DNA of 64,000 nt from Agrobacterium leguminum (GCF_015704895.1 NZ_JADQWB010000001.1:186001-250000), one strand, 5' to 3'. Numbered from the stretch's first letter, positions 44,079 to 54,896 are shown. Notes: generated from the letters alone by a model not told the origin. Translations and numbers: made by a program.

Positions 44079-45320
44079 TCAGCGGTCGCGGGTGACGGAA
44101 AGCTCTCCGAAGATACGCGCCATTTCCTTCTGCATGTCTCCATCCGGTGAAGCGCCGGTGACAGGCGGGGAAGCTGGCTGCGGCTTGATCTGCTTTTCCG
44201 CGACAGGGACGACGGACGGTTCGTTATCCGCCTCCTTGCTCTTGGCGATTTCCGCCTCGAGGAAGCTTTCGAAATCGCTGGCGAGCTCATCGGAAAATTT
44301 CGGCTCGGCGTCGTTCGAAGCCACAGCCGGATTTTCAGGCTTGGGCGGGAAAGGCGCGGGCGGCGTTGTCTGTCCCGGCTTCAGGTCGGGAAGAACGCGC
44401 TCCCGTGCAGCGTCGAGAAAATCGGCGGCGATGGATTGATCGATCACCGGCTCGCGCGCGGCAAAGACCGGCGGGGCGAATTCCGCAGTCCGTTCTTCCG
44501 CCTTTGCCTCGACGGGCGCCTGTGCAGGGATCGGCGGTGCGACCGGTGCCGGAGCCGGCACGACGGGCTCGGCACGCCTGGGTTCCGTTCGGGCCGCAGC
44601 CATGTCGAGCGACGCAGCCGCCATCGGCAAGACGGCAGCGACCGGAGCCGTTGCAACCGGTATTGGCGGCGGGGTGGGGCGCGCTGTCTCCCGCTCGGGT
44701 GCCGCCTGTCTTGCCGGCGGCGCGGTTTCGCGCGCCGATACAGGCGTGGGTACGGGTTGCGGCGGGGTCGAAGGGCGTGGCGGAACCTGAGCGGCGGCCG
44801 CCGCAACGGGTGCTGGACGCGGCGAGGGCACAGGTGCCGGCGGCTCCGGCCGCTGTGCTTGCTTCACGGGTTCTTCAGGCGCGGAAACGGGAGCCGCAGC
44901 CGCAACGGGCTGCTGTTGCGGCAGGGCGGGGCGACGCTCCTGCTGGATCGCCGGCTCGGCTCTCTTCTGCTCGCTTTCCTGGCGCGGCAGCGCCCTCAAT
45001 TCCGGCTCCTGCACGTCCCTGACAATGGGGATCGCGCCTATACCGCTTTCGATGACGATATCCGTCGGACCGCCGATCATGACGAGATGCTCGACATTGT
45101 CGCGGCGCACCAGCACCAGACGGCGGCGTGCGTCCACGGCCGTTGCATCGAGAACCTGCAGTCGCGGCTGCCGGTTGCGCCCGCCCCGGATGAAAGGGGC
45201 AGAACCGCTGCGCCTGCGCAGAAGCCACAGCGCAATCGCCAGAACAAGCAGGGCCACACCCACACCGACGACGGCGACGATGAGACGGTTTCCATAAGCG
45301 CCGATAAAATCTTCCATCAT
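44079..45320 (-). CDS. FliO-family protein with Pro/Ala-rich tail
   Basis: From ATG 45320 the product is about 413 residues. One membrane helix (about 12-36) is followed by the FliO-type domain: PRLQVLDATAVDARRRLVLV and VEHLVMIGGPTDIVIE. The rest (about 110-413) is Pro/Ala/Glu-rich and disordered. FliO helps assemble the flagellar export gate FliPQR. No flagellar gene is nearby. ATG 45329 is an alternative start. A non-flagellar role is equally open. Confidence 0.75.
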   Translation of the reverse strand: MMEDFIGAYGNRLIVAVVGVGVALLVLAIALWLLRRRSGSAPFIRGGRNRQPRLQVLDATAVDARRRLVLVRRDNVEHLVMIGGPTDIVIESGIGAIPIVRDVQEPELRALPRQESEQKRAEPAIQQERRPALPQQQPVAAAAPVSAPEEPVKQAQRPEPPAPVPSPRPAPVAAAAAQVPPRPSTPPQPVPTPVSARETAPPARQAAPERETARPTPPPIPVATAPVAAVLPMAAASLDMAAARTEPRRAEPVVPAPAPVAPPIPAQAPVEAKAEERTAEFAPPVFAAREPVIDQSIAADFLDAARERVLPDLKPGQTTPPAPFPPKPENPAVASNDAEPKFSDELASDFESFLEAEIAKSKEADNEPSVVPVAEKQIKPQPASPPVTGASPDGDMQKEMARIFGELSVTRDR

Positions 45321-45563
45321 GGAGATCATCCCTTCAGATTTTTTGGCTTTTTCGTTTCTTGGGCAATTAATATTGCCGCGGTTCTTATAAAGTGAACGTC
45401 AAGCAGGAAAAGACGATTTTTTTGGGCGCGATACAAGGTTTATTCATTTCGCCCCACAGGATTGCCGCCTTAACCGTAACGACGCCACCGAAGCGCCATA
45501 TCTCGTCCTTCAATGCTGAAAGACAGTGAAAGTTGCAATTCTTTGCCGAAGGAGCGTTCCGGA

Positions 45564-45842
45564 ATGTCCCAGTCATTGCGCATTAACGGCTCCCTCGCAC
45601 GGCATTTGATGCGTGTTGTTTTGCTATTGCCACCGTTTTTCGCGTTTCCAAATTCGATGGCGTGGGCCGAAGACAAGGTGCCGGACAACGCCGCGACCAT
45701 GGCGGAATTCGTGCGCGACAACCCTTCCTGCGTCGACTTCACGGATGGATGCTCGGTTTGCACCGTCGCTGACGGCAAGATCGTCTGTTCCGCGCCGCGC
45801 ATTCAATGTCAGGTGAAGGCGCTGACCTGTACCAGGCCGTAG
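45564..45842 (+). CDS. Small exported six-cysteine protein
   Basis: The 92-residue product has a signal peptide (LMRVVLLLPPFFAFPNSMAWA) and a mature part of about 55 residues with six cysteines in SCVDFTDGCSVCTVADGKIVC... and CQVKALTC. Three disulfides are likely. GAAGGAG precedes the ATG at 45564. It lies just upstream of cckA, with a gap of 174 bases. I do not recognise the family. Confidence 0.7.
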   Translation: MSQSLRINGSLARHLMRVVLLLPPFFAFPNSMAWAEDKVPDNAATMAEFVRDNPSCVDFTDGCSVCTVADGKIVCSAPRIQCQVKALTCTRP

Positions 45843-46016
45843 TCCTTTAAGGCTTTTATACACCTTTCAGGCCGTTTTCGCTGTGCGTTTTTAAGCCTTT
45901 GTGTCCTGGCGGAGCTTTTTGCCGGTCAAGCGAGTTGCTACAAGAAATTTTACTGCCCGATTCCGTCAGGGAAATGGGGCTGACCGAATGACGACCTGCA
46001 CGACTGCGAGGCCAAG

Positions 46017-48602
46017 ATGACACGGGTGCGCGAGACAAGCGACAACGACCTTCCGCTGGTGGACAGGCGCGCCCGTTCCGGCACGGTCTTGCGCATTCTG
46101 CTTCTGGCGCTGGTTCTGATCGCCGCCGCCGCCGCCTTCGTCTATTTCAAGGATTCGCTCGAAAACGAAATCGTGCTCGGCATTCTCGGCGTGCTGGCCA
46201 TGATGGGCATCTTCTTTCTGGTCTCGTCGATCATCGGTTTCATCGAGGTCATGCCGCAGTCGCAATCGGACGGGCTTGCCCGCCGCTTTCTCTCGGCCCA
46301 TCCCGAAGGCACGCTGATTACCGACGCCAAGGGGCATATGGTCTACGCCAACGCTACCTATTGCCGGATGAGCGGCACCACCAAGGCGAGCGATATCCAG
46401 AGTCTCGAAACGCTCCTGTCGCGCAGCCGGGAATCGACCGAAGCGCTTTACCGGCTCATCAACGTGCTGCGCGAAGGCCGCGACGGTTACGAAGAATTCC
46501 GCTTGCTCAAACCGCTGGGTGAGGACTCTAACACCGGGCCGCACTGGTACAGGCTGAAGGGCCGCGTGCTGAAGGATGCGGGCGGCGAGGGGCTGCACGT
46601 CTTCCAGATCGCCGATATCACACCTGAGCGCGAGGATCAGGAGCGCTTCTTCCGCGAATTGCAGAATGCCATCGATTACCTCGATCACGCCCCGGCCGGT
46701 TTCTTTTCCGCCGGGCGCAAGGGCGAGATCGTTTATCTGAACGCCACCCTGTCGGAATGGCTCGGCATCGATCTGGCGCAGTTTTCGCCCGGTTCGATGA
46801 CGGTTTCCGATATCGTCGCCGGCGAGGGCATGGCGCTGATCGAATCGGTGCATCCGCAGGGCACGGCGAAGCGCACTGAAATCCTCGATCTCGACATGCG
46901 ACGGGTGAACGGCCAGAGCATGCCGGCCCGCCTCGTGCATCAGGTCACCTCGAAAGATGGCGCGCCCGGCGAGAGCCGCACCATCGTCCTGATGCGCCCA
47001 AAGGGGCAGGAGGATACGGAATCCTCCTCCGCCATGCGTTTCACCCGCTTTTTCAACAACACGCCGATGGCGATTGCCTCGCTCGATGGCGAAGGCCGCA
47101 TCCTGCGGATCAACGCGCCCTTCCTGAAATTGTTCTCCGGCGTTGTCGGTCGTGACGATATCGATCGCGGCGTGGCGCTTGAGACGGTCATCCATGACAA
47201 TGAAAAACCACGGCTCGAACAGGCGCTGGCTGAAGCCAAGGACCGTCAGGGCGATATCGCGCCTTTCGATTCTCGCCACCCGAGCGATGAGGGCCGGCAT
47301 TTCCGCTTCTACGTCAACGCCGTCATCGATCAGGACGATGAAGCGCCGGAAGAGGTGGCTATCGTCTATGCCATAGAGGTGACCGAGCAGAAGGCGCTCG
47401 AGACCCAGATGGCGCAGACGCAGAAGATGAATGCCGTTGGCACCCTCGCAGGCGGTATCGCCCACGATTTCAACAACGTGTTGACCGCCATCCTGCTGTC
47501 GTCGGACCATCTTCTGCTACAGGCGCGGCCTGCCGATCCGAGCTTCGCCGATCTCATGGAGATCAAGCGCAACGCCAACCGCGCGGCCGTGCTGGTGCGC
47601 CAGCTTCTGGCGTTCTCGCGCAAGCAGACCATGCGTCCGGCCATCCTCAACCTGACGGATGTGATCGGCGATCTGCGCATGCTGGTGGACAGGCTTATTT
47701 CCGGCACCAATGTCAAGCTGGAGGTCGATTATGGCCGCGATCTGTGGCCGGTGAAGACGGATCTGTCGCAATTCGAGCAGGTGCTCATCAATCTCTGCGT
47801 CAATGCACGCGACGCCATGCCCGACGGCGGCAAGATCACCATCAGGACGCGCAACGTCGACGCGAAGGAAATCGCAGCGCTTGGCCGTCCGGAATTCCCG
47901 GCCGAGGACATGGTGATGGTGGAAGTTGCCGATAACGGCACGGGTATTCCGCCCGAGATCATGGACAAGATTTTCGAGCCCTTCTTCACCACCAAGGAAG
48001 TCGGTAAGGGCACCGGCCTTGGCCTGTCGATGGTCTATGGCATCGTCAAGCAGTCGGGCGGTTATATCTATCCCGAATCGGAAGTGGGCAAGGGCACCGC
48101 CTTCCGCATTTATCTGCCGCGCCATGTGGTTGAGGCCTTTCAGAGCAACGGGCAGCCCGGAGAGGCGGCGCTTGCTCCGGTCATCGCAGCCGAGCCGGTG
48201 AAGGAAGAGCCGCTGGACCTCACCGGCAAATCCGCCGTCGTGCTTCTGGTGGAGGACGAGGAAGCGGTGCGGCGCGGCGGCAAGCGCATGCTGGAAACCC
48301 GAGGCTACACCGTGCATGAGGCCGGCTCGGGCACCGAAGCTCTGGAGGTGATGGAGGAACTGGAAGGCAAGGTCGACATCGTCGTTTCCGACGTCGTGAT
48401 GCCGGAAATGGACGGTCCGTCACTGCTGAGAGAACTGCGCAAATCCTATCCGGACCTGAAATTCATCTTCGTTTCGGGTTATGCCGAGGATGCCTTCGCA
48501 AAGAACCTGCCGGCGGACGCCAAGTTCGGTTTCCTGCCGAAACCCTTCTCGCTCAAACAGCTCGCCATCGCCGTTCGCGAAATGCTCGACGACAAGGAAT
48601 AA
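46017..48602 (+). CDS. cckA: Hybrid cell-cycle histidine kinase CckA
   Basis: The 861-residue membrane kinase initiates the CckA-ChpT-CtrA phosphorelay. Two membrane helices (about 25-45 and 52-77) are followed by PAS-like domains, a HisKA domain with phosphorylated His483 in [15 protein letters not shown], a HATPase with [14 protein letters not shown] and GTGLGLSMV, and a C-terminal receiver with Asp792 in [12 protein letters not shown]. All domains are intact and in the usual order. The start is ATG 46017. This is a key regulator of division and cell polarity in Rhizobiales. Confidence 0.95.
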   Translation: MTRVRETSDNDLPLVDRRARSGTVLRILLLALVLIAAAAAFVYFKDSLENEIVLGILGVLAMMGIFFLVSSIIGFIEVMPQSQSDGLARRFLSAHPEGTLITDAKGHMVYANATYCRMSGTTKASDIQSLETLLSRSRESTEALYRLINVLREGRDGYEEFRLLKPLGEDSNTGPHWYRLKGRVLKDAGGEGLHVFQIADITPEREDQERFFRELQNAIDYLDHAPAGFFSAGRKGEIVYLNATLSEWLGIDLAQFSPGSMTVSDIVAGEGMALIESVHPQGTAKRTEILDLDMRRVNGQSMPARLVHQVTSKDGAPGESRTIVLMRPKGQEDTESSSAMRFTRFFNNTPMAIASLDGEGRILRINAPFLKLFSGVVGRDDIDRGVALETVIHDNEKPRLEQALAEAKDRQGDIAPFDSRHPSDEGRHFRFYVNAVIDQDDEAPEEVAIVYAIEVTEQKALETQMAQTQKMNAVGTLAGGIAHDFNNVLTAILLSSDHLLLQARPADPSFADLMEIKRNANRAAVLVRQLLAFSRKQTMRPAILNLTDVIGDLRMLVDRLISGTNVKLEVDYGRDLWPVKTDLSQFEQVLINLCVNARDAMPDGGKITIRTRNVDAKEIAALGRPEFPAEDMVMVEVADNGTGIPPEIMDKIFEPFFTTKEVGKGTGLGLSMVYGIVKQSGGYIYPESEVGKGTAFRIYLPRHVVEAFQSNGQPGEAALAPVIAAEPVKEEPLDLTGKSAVVLLVEDEEAVRRGGKRMLETRGYTVHEAGSGTEALEVMEELEGKVDIVVSDVVMPEMDGPSLLRELRKSYPDLKFIFVSGYAEDAFAKNLPADAKFGFLPKPFSLKQLAIAVREMLDDKE

Positions 48603-48827
48603 GGCCTGAGGCGGCGAACCGGACTCGGCTGCGCCGCGACCTGTCGCATCCATTTGCATCCGGCCTGAAAAATGCGCCGCTGCTGCGGGTTCGTGTCTTC
48701 TTGCGCCCTGGCTGCCCCCATATCCGCACTTTTCCCGAGGTTTGCCTCTTCGCAAACGCAATAGTGATTGCACCGTTTCGCAAGGGGCTTAAAATCGCGT
48801 CTTAACGACCTAGATATGAAGAGGCGA

Positions 48828-48851
48828 AGTTCTCCCTCCTGGCAAAGAACT
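48828..48851 (+). promoter_or_regulatory. Hairpin with CCCTCC loop in the clpS leader
   Basis: AGTTCT (48828-48833) and AGAACT (48846-48851) enclose the loop CCCTCCTGGCAA, which could pair with purine-rich ribosome sites. It lies 35 bases before the clpS ATG. A 6-bp stem is short, so it may be chance. Confidence 0.35.
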
Positions 48852-48885
48852 GTCGGTTTGAGAACGGTTTGGAGAATGATGAAAG

Positions 48886-49242
48886 ATGATCGCTAGGCCG
48901 ATCTACATGCAGGGCGAGGGCGAAGGGGAAGACGGCAGCGGCACCAACCGCGGAACGTCTGTTATCACCCGCGTCAAGCCAAAAACAAAAAGACCGAATT
49001 TGTACCGTGTTCTTTTACTGAATGACGACTACACTCCCATGGAATTCGTCATCCACATTCTGGAGCGTTTTTTCCAGAAGGATCGCGAAGCGGCAACCCG
49101 CATCATGCTGCACGTGCACCAGCACGGCGTGGGCGAATGCGGGGTGTTTACATATGAGGTCGCAGAGACGAAAGTAAGCCAGGTCATGGATTTCGCCCGA
49201 CAGCACCAGCATCCGCTGCAATGCGTCATGGAAAAGAAATGA
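48886..49242 (+). CDS. clpS: ClpS adaptor of ClpAP
   Basis: The 118-residue ClpS hands N-degron substrates to ClpA. Visible are the disordered N-terminal tail, [17 protein letters not shown] with the N-degron pocket, [13 protein letters not shown], and the C-terminal [12 protein letters not shown]. It lies 10 bases before clpA, forming the usual clpS-clpA pair. aat (9.2-9.9 kb) makes its Leu/Phe-marked substrates. An ATG at 48886 begins the frame. Confidence 0.95.
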   Translation: MIARPIYMQGEGEGEDGSGTNRGTSVITRVKPKTKRPNLYRVLLLNDDYTPMEFVIHILERFFQKDREAATRIMLHVHQHGVGECGVFTYEVAETKVSQVMDFARQHQHPLQCVMEKK

Positions 49243-49252
49243 GGATCGCAAC

Positions 49253-51766
49253 GTGCCAACTTTTTCCCCAAGTCTCGAGAAGGCGCTGCACCAGGCACTG
49301 ACCTTTGCAAATGAGCGTCACCACGAATATGCGACGCTGGAACATCTCCTTCTGGCGCTGATCGACGACGCGGATGCCGCCGCCGTGATGGGCGCCTGCA
49401 ATGTCGATCTCGATGCGCTTCGCAAGACTGTCAGCGATTACGTCGACAATGAACTGACGAACCTCGTCACGGGTTATGACGAGGATTCCAAACCCACATC
49501 CGGCTTCCAGCGGGTCATCCAGCGGGCCGTCATCCATGTTCAATCGTCCGGCCGCGAGGAAGTGACCGGCGCGAACGTGCTTGTGGCCATTTTCGCCGAG
49601 CGCGAAAGCCATGCCGCCTATTTCCTGCAGGAACAGGAGATGACCCGTTACGACGCGGTCAACTACATCTCCCACGGTATCGGTAAGCGCCCCGGCACGT
49701 CGCAGACGCGCACGCCGCGCGGTGCCGATGAACCGGAAAGCGAAAACAAGGCGAGCCGCAGCAATCCCGAGGAAGACGGATCGTCCGCCAAGAAGCAGCA
49801 GGATGCGCTGAAGGCCTATTGCATCAACCTCAATGAAAAGGCGAAAAACGGCAAGATCGATCCGCTGATCGGCCGTCACGACGAGGTCAACCGCACGATC
49901 CAGATCCTCTGCCGCCGCTCCAAGAACAACCCGCTTTATGTGGGGGATCCGGGCGTGGGCAAGACGGCGATTGCCGAAGGTCTCGCCAAGCGCATCGTCG
50001 AAGGCAAGGTGCCGGAAGCGCTCGCCAATGACACCATCTTTTCGCTCGACATGGGCACGCTGCTGGCCGGGACCCGCTATCGCGGCGATTTCGAAGAGCG
50101 GCTGAAGCAGGTCGTCAAGGAGCTTGAGGAATATCCGGGCGCGGTTCTGTTCATCGATGAAATCCATACCGTCATCGGTGCGGGCGCGACCTCCGGTGGC
50201 GCGATGGATGCATCGAACCTGCTGAAGCCGGCCCTGTCGTCGGGCGCGATCCGCTGCATCGGTTCCACCACGTACAAGGAATATCGGCAGTTCTTCGAAA
50301 AGGACCGTGCACTCGTGCGCCGGTTCCAGAAGATCGACGTCAACGAGCCTTCCATCGATGACGCCATTGCGATCATGAAGGGGCTGAAGCCTTACTTCGA
50401 GGATTATCATCACCTCAGATATTCCAACGAGGCGATCAAGGCTGCCGTCGAACTGTCTGCCCGCTACATTTCCGACCGTAAGCTGCCGGACAAGGCGATC
50501 GATGTGATCGACGAGACCGGTGCCGCGCAGATGCTGCTGCCGGCCTCCAAGCGCCGCAAGCTGATCACCGAACGGGAAATCGAGGCAACCATCGCGACCA
50601 TGGCCCGCATTCCCCCGAAGACGGTCTCCAAGGATGACGAGATGGTTCTCGCCAACCTCGAAAAGGAACTGCGCTCGGTCGTTTACGGTCAGGACATCGC
50701 CATCGAGGCGCTTGCCACCGCCATCAAGCTGGCCCGCGCCGGCCTGCGCGAACCGAACAAGCCGATCGGCTCCTATGTCTTCTCCGGCCCGACGGGCGTG
50801 GGCAAGACGGAAGTGGCCAAGCAGCTTGCCGCCTCGCTCGGCGTCGAGATGCTGCGCTTCGACATGTCGGAATACATGGAACGCCATACCGTGTCGCGTC
50901 TGCTCGGCGCACCTCCCGGTTATGTCGGCTTCGATCAGGGCGGTCTGCTGACCGACGGCGTCGACCAGCACCCGCATTCCGTGGTGCTGCTGGACGAAAT
51001 CGAAAAGGCGCATCCCGACATCTACAACATTCTGTTGCAGGTGATGGACCATGGCTCGCTGACCGACCATAACGGCAAGAAGATCGACTTCCGCAACGTC
51101 ATCCTCATCATGACGACCAATGCGGGTGCATCCGAAATGGCGAAATCCGCCATCGGTTTTGGTTCTTCGCGGCGCACGGGCGAGGATGAAGAGGCGATCA
51201 ACCGCCTGTTCACCCCGGAATTCCGCAACCGTCTGGATGCGATCATTCCGTTCTCGCCGCTGCCGACTGCCGTTATCCACAAGGTGGTGCAGAAGTTCGT
51301 CATGCAGCTGGAAACCCAGCTGTCTGAGCGCAACGTCACCTTCGATCTGCATGAAGACGCGATTTCCTGGCTGGCGGAAAAGGGTTACGACGAGAAGATG
51401 GGCGCCCGCCCGCTGTCGCGCGTGATCCAGGAAAACATCAAGAAGCCGCTCGCCAACGAAATCCTGTTCGGCAAGCTCAAGAAGGGCGGCGTCGTCAGCG
51501 TCACCGTCGGCAAGAAGGACGACGGCTCCGAAGGTCTCATACTCGAGGTCCTGCCGGAGACGGCACCCGTGAAGCCACAGCCGGAGGCCGAACTGAAGGC
51601 GGCCAAATCGCCCGGCAAGGCAAAGGCCAAGACGAAACCTGCTTCCAAGGCGGCGAAGGCCAATGAAGAGGCGGATGTCCTTGTTGCCGAGGCCGACAAG
51701 TCGGATGAGGACAGCAAGCCGCGGCGCAAGACCAATGCGGTGCCGAAAGTGCCGAAGAAGAAATGA
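49253..51766 (+). CDS. clpA: ClpA ATPase subunit of the ClpAP protease
   Basis: The 837-residue unfoldase has a ClpN domain (about 5-145), a first AAA+ module with Walker A GDPGVGKT (near 231) and IDEIH, and a second with GPTGVGKT (near 513). The ClpP-binding loop reads [10 protein letters not shown] (IGF). The start is GTG 49253 (MPTFSPS). The last ~75 residues are a Lys/Ala/Glu-rich tail not found in the shorter enteric form. It follows clpS by 10 bases and is ended by a hairpin terminator. Confidence 0.96.
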   Translation: MPTFSPSLEKALHQALTFANERHHEYATLEHLLLALIDDADAAAVMGACNVDLDALRKTVSDYVDNELTNLVTGYDEDSKPTSGFQRVIQRAVIHVQSSGREEVTGANVLVAIFAERESHAAYFLQEQEMTRYDAVNYISHGIGKRPGTSQTRTPRGADEPESENKASRSNPEEDGSSAKKQQDALKAYCINLNEKAKNGKIDPLIGRHDEVNRTIQILCRRSKNNPLYVGDPGVGKTAIAEGLAKRIVEGKVPEALANDTIFSLDMGTLLAGTRYRGDFEERLKQVVKELEEYPGAVLFIDEIHTVIGAGATSGGAMDASNLLKPALSSGAIRCIGSTTYKEYRQFFEKDRALVRRFQKIDVNEPSIDDAIAIMKGLKPYFEDYHHLRYSNEAIKAAVELSARYISDRKLPDKAIDVIDETGAAQMLLPASKRRKLITEREIEATIATMARIPPKTVSKDDEMVLANLEKELRSVVYGQDIAIEALATAIKLARAGLREPNKPIGSYVFSGPTGVGKTEVAKQLAASLGVEMLRFDMSEYMERHTVSRLLGAPPGYVGFDQGGLLTDGVDQHPHSVVLLDEIEKAHPDIYNILLQVMDHGSLTDHNGKKIDFRNVILIMTTNAGASEMAKSAIGFGSSRRTGEDEEAINRLFTPEFRNRLDAIIPFSPLPTAVIHKVVQKFVMQLETQLSERNVTFDLHEDAISWLAEKGYDEKMGARPLSRVIQENIKKPLANEILFGKLKKGGVVSVTVGKKDDGSEGLILEVLPETAPVKPQPEAELKAAKSPGKAKAKTKPASKAAKANEEADVLVAEADKSDEDSKPRRKTNAVPKVPKKK

Positions 51767-51790
51767 TCAAGGTCTTCGACCGATAAACCG

Positions 51791-51816
51791 ATGCCGGGCG
51801 AAAGCCCGGCATTTTC
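51791..51816 (+). terminator. Intrinsic terminator after clpA
   Basis: ATGCCGGGC (51791-51799) and GCCCGGCAT (51804-51812) form a 9-bp stem with loop GAAA, then TTTC. Confidence 0.72.
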
Positions 51817-51935
51817 ATGTATGAAGCGCGCCGCGTTTTCCCTGATACCTCCGGCGCGTTTTGTTTTTTGTTTTATGCATGACGTTACCCCGAAGCTGCG
51901 GCACATTTCGGGTGACATGCACAAGTGGGTCAGCA

Positions 51936-52694
51936 ATGCAGACTGCCGACAGCGATACCATCCCCCTGAGCGGCTGGTTTTTCCGGGGAATGCGGGGCAT
52001 ATTTTCGCTGCCCTCGCTCATTCTGATGACATCTTTCGTCGGTTTCAGCGCCTTCGCGCTGGAATCGGGCGTCGCGCGCGGTGAAGCCGTGTTCATGACG
52101 CTGATGATCTGGGCCCTGCCGGCCAAGATGATCCTGATCGGCTCCATGGTCGGCGGCGCCAATCTTGCCGCCTGCTTTCTGGCGGTGACGCTGTCCTCGG
52201 TCCGGATGATGCCGATGGTCGCCTCCATCGTTCCGGAAATGCGCGGCGCGAAGACCCCGACATGGATTTTGCTGTTTCTCTCGCATTTCGTCGCAATCAC
52301 CGCCTGGGTCTTTGCCACGCAGAATCTTTCCAGGGTACCGCGTGAAGCCCGCGCCGCTTGGTTCGCCGGTTTTGGCATGACGCTCACCGTGGTCAATGCC
52401 ATCATCGTCGGCCTGTGTTACGGCGTTGTCGCCGCCTTTCCGCCACTCGTCGCCGGCGTGCTGTTTTTTCTCACGCCGGTCTATTTCGTGGCATCGATAT
52501 GGGCTTCGGCCCGGCATTCCGTCGTCAAGGTCGCCTTCGTCATCGGCGTTATCGCCGGGCCTGCCTTTGCGGTCATCGCACCGGAATTCGATATTCTCTA
52601 TGCCGGGATCGGCGGGGGCACGGCGGCCTATCTGATCGACCGTCTCGTGTTCCGCCGCCGGATAAAACCCGTCTCACCGGAGAGCGAACCATGA
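51936..52694 (+). CDS. azlC: AzlC-family branched-chain amino acid exporter subunit
   Basis: The 252-residue product has about seven membrane helices and matches the AzlC family: GMRGIFSLPSLILMTSFVGFSA, a re-entrant PAKMILIGSMVGGANL, RMMPMVASIVPEMRG and SHFVAITAW. AzlC works with AzlD in exporting branched-chain amino acids or analogues. ATG 51936 is the best start; an in-frame upstream start at 51861 is not family-like. Its stop overlaps azlD as ATGATGA. Confidence 0.88.
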   Translation: MQTADSDTIPLSGWFFRGMRGIFSLPSLILMTSFVGFSAFALESGVARGEAVFMTLMIWALPAKMILIGSMVGGANLAACFLAVTLSSVRMMPMVASIVPEMRGAKTPTWILLFLSHFVAITAWVFATQNLSRVPREARAAWFAGFGMTLTVVNAIIVGLCYGVVAAFPPLVAGVLFFLTPVYFVASIWASARHSVVKVAFVIGVIAGPAFAVIAPEFDILYAGIGGGTAAYLIDRLVFRRRIKPVSPESEP

Positions 52695-53035
52695 TGACCG
52701 AACATTGGTGGGCGCCCTATCTCTTCATCGCGATTGCCGGCTGGCTGGCGACCGATCTCTGGCGCTGGCTCGGCGTTCTCGCCGGTAACCGCCTGAAGGA
52801 GGATTCCGAAGCGCTGCACTGGGTAAGGGCAGTCGCCACCGCACTCGTCATGGCCGTCACCGCCAAGCTGATCGTCTTTCCAACCGGAACGCTGGAAGCA
52901 TCCCCCCTGTGGCTGCGCATCGGCGCTGCCGCGCTCGGTTTCATCGCTTTTCTGATGGCAGGCCAGCGCGTCATCGTCGGCGTGGCGGTGCCGATCCTGC
53001 TTCTGGCGGGTGGGTTGTTCGCGCTCGGTTTCTGA
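52691..53035 (+). CDS. azlD: AzlD-family membrane protein
   Basis: The 114-residue partner of AzlC has four membrane helices (about 5-25, 45-65, 72-92 and 95-113) with IAIAGWLATDLWRWLGV and the AVTAKLIVFPTG segment. It overlaps the azlC stop by 4 bases (ATGA), so translation is coupled. A LysR regulator follows on the opposite strand, 18 bases after its stop. Confidence 0.87.
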   Translation: MMTEHWWAPYLFIAIAGWLATDLWRWLGVLAGNRLKEDSEALHWVRAVATALVMAVTAKLIVFPTGTLEASPLWLRIGAAALGFIAFLMAGQRVIVGVAVPILLLAGGLFALGF

Positions 53036-53052
53036 GACTGGTTTATTCGACC

Positions 53053-53916
53053 TCAGAGACCGCTCTCTCGGGCTTCCGCAACAAGCCAATCCGCAAGAAG
53101 TCGAGCCGGTGCGGTCATCTCGTCTCCTTCCACCAGCCAGTAATATTTCTCCGTATCGGCCGCCCGGTCGAAGAGCACGGTCAGTCGACCTTCGGCGATC
53201 TCGTCGTGAAGAAGCGCTGTCGGGCAGAGGCCGATGCCTTGACCGGCTTTGAGAGCGGTCACGAGCAGATTGAAATCCGCAAAAACCGGACCGGCGTTAT
53301 CGGGCAGGGATATTCCCCCGGCTGCGAACCAGTTCTGCCAAGCCGCCTCGGTGTCGTCATGCAGCAATTCCGCTCGTAACAGGCTGTCAACATTGTCGAA
53401 AGGACCGAATTTAGCGACATAGCCCGGCGCGCATGTCGGCCGCGTCTCCGCGCTGAAAAGCGCAACCGCATTTTCCCCGGAGGCGATGCCATGTCCTATG
53501 GTGAGATCGGCCGGTATTGCATGATGCGCGCCGGAATAGCTGATGGATACCTGTATATCGGGGTAAAGCGCCCGAAAGCGGGGCAGGCGGGGCGTCAGAA
53601 AATGCGCCACGACAGAGGGCAGGCTGGCAAGGCGGACGGTCATGCGGTCATGGCCCTGACGGATCCGGGCGGCGCCTGAGGCAATCTGCCGTAAGGCAGT
53701 CGAAACCGTCGTGCCGAATTCCTTTCCGGACGGGGTAAGCCTCACACCCCTTGCATGCCGCTCGAACAGGGCAACGCCAAGCCAGGCCTCCAGATTGCGC
53801 ACATGCTGGCTGACGGCGGTTGCCGTCATGCCGAGTTCCTGCGCAGCCAGAGAAAAACTCGTTCTTCTGGCTGCGGCTTCGAATGCGCGGAGGGTGGTGA
53901 GCGGCGGTAATTTCAT
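53053..53916 (-). CDS. LysR-family transcriptional regulator, GcvA-like
   Basis: The 287-residue protein has an N-terminal winged helix (about 1-60; LRAFEAAARRTSFSLAAQELGMTATAVSQHVRNLE broken into helix-turn-helix) and a substrate-binding domain. The start residues PPLTTLRAFEAAAR are the GcvA/amino-acid subgroup. It is divergent from the DUF1989 gene and convergent with azlCD. Either of these could be its target; 110 bases separate it from the DUF1989 start. Confidence 0.88.
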   Translation of the reverse strand: MKLPPLTTLRAFEAAARRTSFSLAAQELGMTATAVSQHVRNLEAWLGVALFERHARGVRLTPSGKEFGTTVSTALRQIASGAARIRQGHDRMTVRLASLPSVVAHFLTPRLPRFRALYPDIQVSISYSGAHHAIPADLTIGHGIASGENAVALFSAETRPTCAPGYVAKFGPFDNVDSLLRAELLHDDTEAAWQNWFAAGGISLPDNAGPVFADFNLLVTALKAGQGIGLCPTALLHDEIAEGRLTVLFDRAADTEKYYWLVEGDEMTAPARLLADWLVAEARESGL

Positions 53917-54026
53917 GGTGTCTCAAGGGTAAGTAAGACTTGGCCTGAGCGCAAGAAAAACCCGTCTTGTCAGGTGGGCACACATGGCGCAATTTCGCCT
54001 CGAGATTTTGATTGCCCGAGGATTTC

Positions 54027-54878
54027 ATGACCCCCATGCCCGCCGCCGAACCCGTCGACGCCGCTGAACGCCGCGCCATCCGTCCTGTTGTCGTTTATCC
54101 GAACGGGACGCTTGAAATGCCAGACCTCGCGCGTCTGGAAGAAGCCAAACGAAGCATGGAAAAGATCGATGAGGTCATCGTGCCGCCGCGTGACGGCCGC
54201 ACCTTTCATGTGCCGAAGGGGCATTTCTTTCGCATCGTAAGCGTTGAAGGTCCGCAGGTCGGAGACCTGAACCTCTGGAACGCCCATGATCTGACCGAGC
54301 GGTTTTTCAGCGGCAAGACTCGCGCCCTGCACGCCACCCATGTTTCGGTCGGCAACCGGCTGTGGAGCAACCTGCCGTCCCTGCGGCCGATGGCGACGAT
54401 CACGCACGACACGCTGTCATGGTATGGCTTCGACGAAGACGGCGGCGGTGTGCATGACGTGATCGGTACACGCTGCGATCCCTACACCAACAAGCTCCTG
54501 AGTGGCGGCGACTACCACCATTGCTGCCATTCCAATCTGACCAATGCGCTGGCCTCCGCCAAGAGCCTGTCATTCCGGCAGGCGGAGCCGCATGTGCATG
54601 ACGTCCTCAACGTCTTCATGTGCACGGGTTTCACCCGCGACACACACCAATATTTCATGAAGGCGAGCCCGGTGCGGCCGGGTGATTATCTGGAGCTTTT
54701 TGCCGAGATCGATCTTATCGGCGCGCTTTCCGCCTGCCCGGGCGGTGACTGCAGCGCCACGCATTCGAGCGATACGGCGGCCTGTTATCCGCTGAAGGTG
54801 GAAATATTCCGGCCCGATATGGCGGTGCTTGAAAGCTGGCCTTGGCCGGAACGGAATGCGTATCGGCCTGTGGAGTGA
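54027..54878 (+). CDS. DUF1989 urea-carboxylase-associated family protein
   Basis: The 283-residue product matches DUF1989: VYPNGTLEMPDLARLEEA at the N terminus, FFRIVSVEGPQVGDLNLWNAHD, the SNLTNALA and CMCTGFTR-like text (here FMCTGFTRDTHQYFM), and CSATHSSDTAAC. Family members associate with urea/guanidine or amine utilisation, but no such gene is nearby. ATG 54027 is preferred, with GAGGATTTC just before it. It is divergent from the LysR regulator. Confidence 0.83.
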   Translation: MTPMPAAEPVDAAERRAIRPVVVYPNGTLEMPDLARLEEAKRSMEKIDEVIVPPRDGRTFHVPKGHFFRIVSVEGPQVGDLNLWNAHDLTERFFSGKTRALHATHVSVGNRLWSNLPSLRPMATITHDTLSWYGFDEDGGGVHDVIGTRCDPYTNKLLSGGDYHHCCHSNLTNALASAKSLSFRQAEPHVHDVLNVFMCTGFTRDTHQYFMKASPVRPGDYLELFAEIDLIGALSACPGGDCSATHSSDTAACYPLKVEIFRPDMAVLESWPWPERNAYRPVE

Positions 54879-54896
54879 AAAAACACCATTTTCGTT

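Noticed and set aside
48788..48815. CTTAAAA ... CCTAGAT ahead of clpS, resembling a heat-shock sigma-32 promoter
   Set aside because: Match is weak and spacing is only approximate; cannot be told from chance without mapping.
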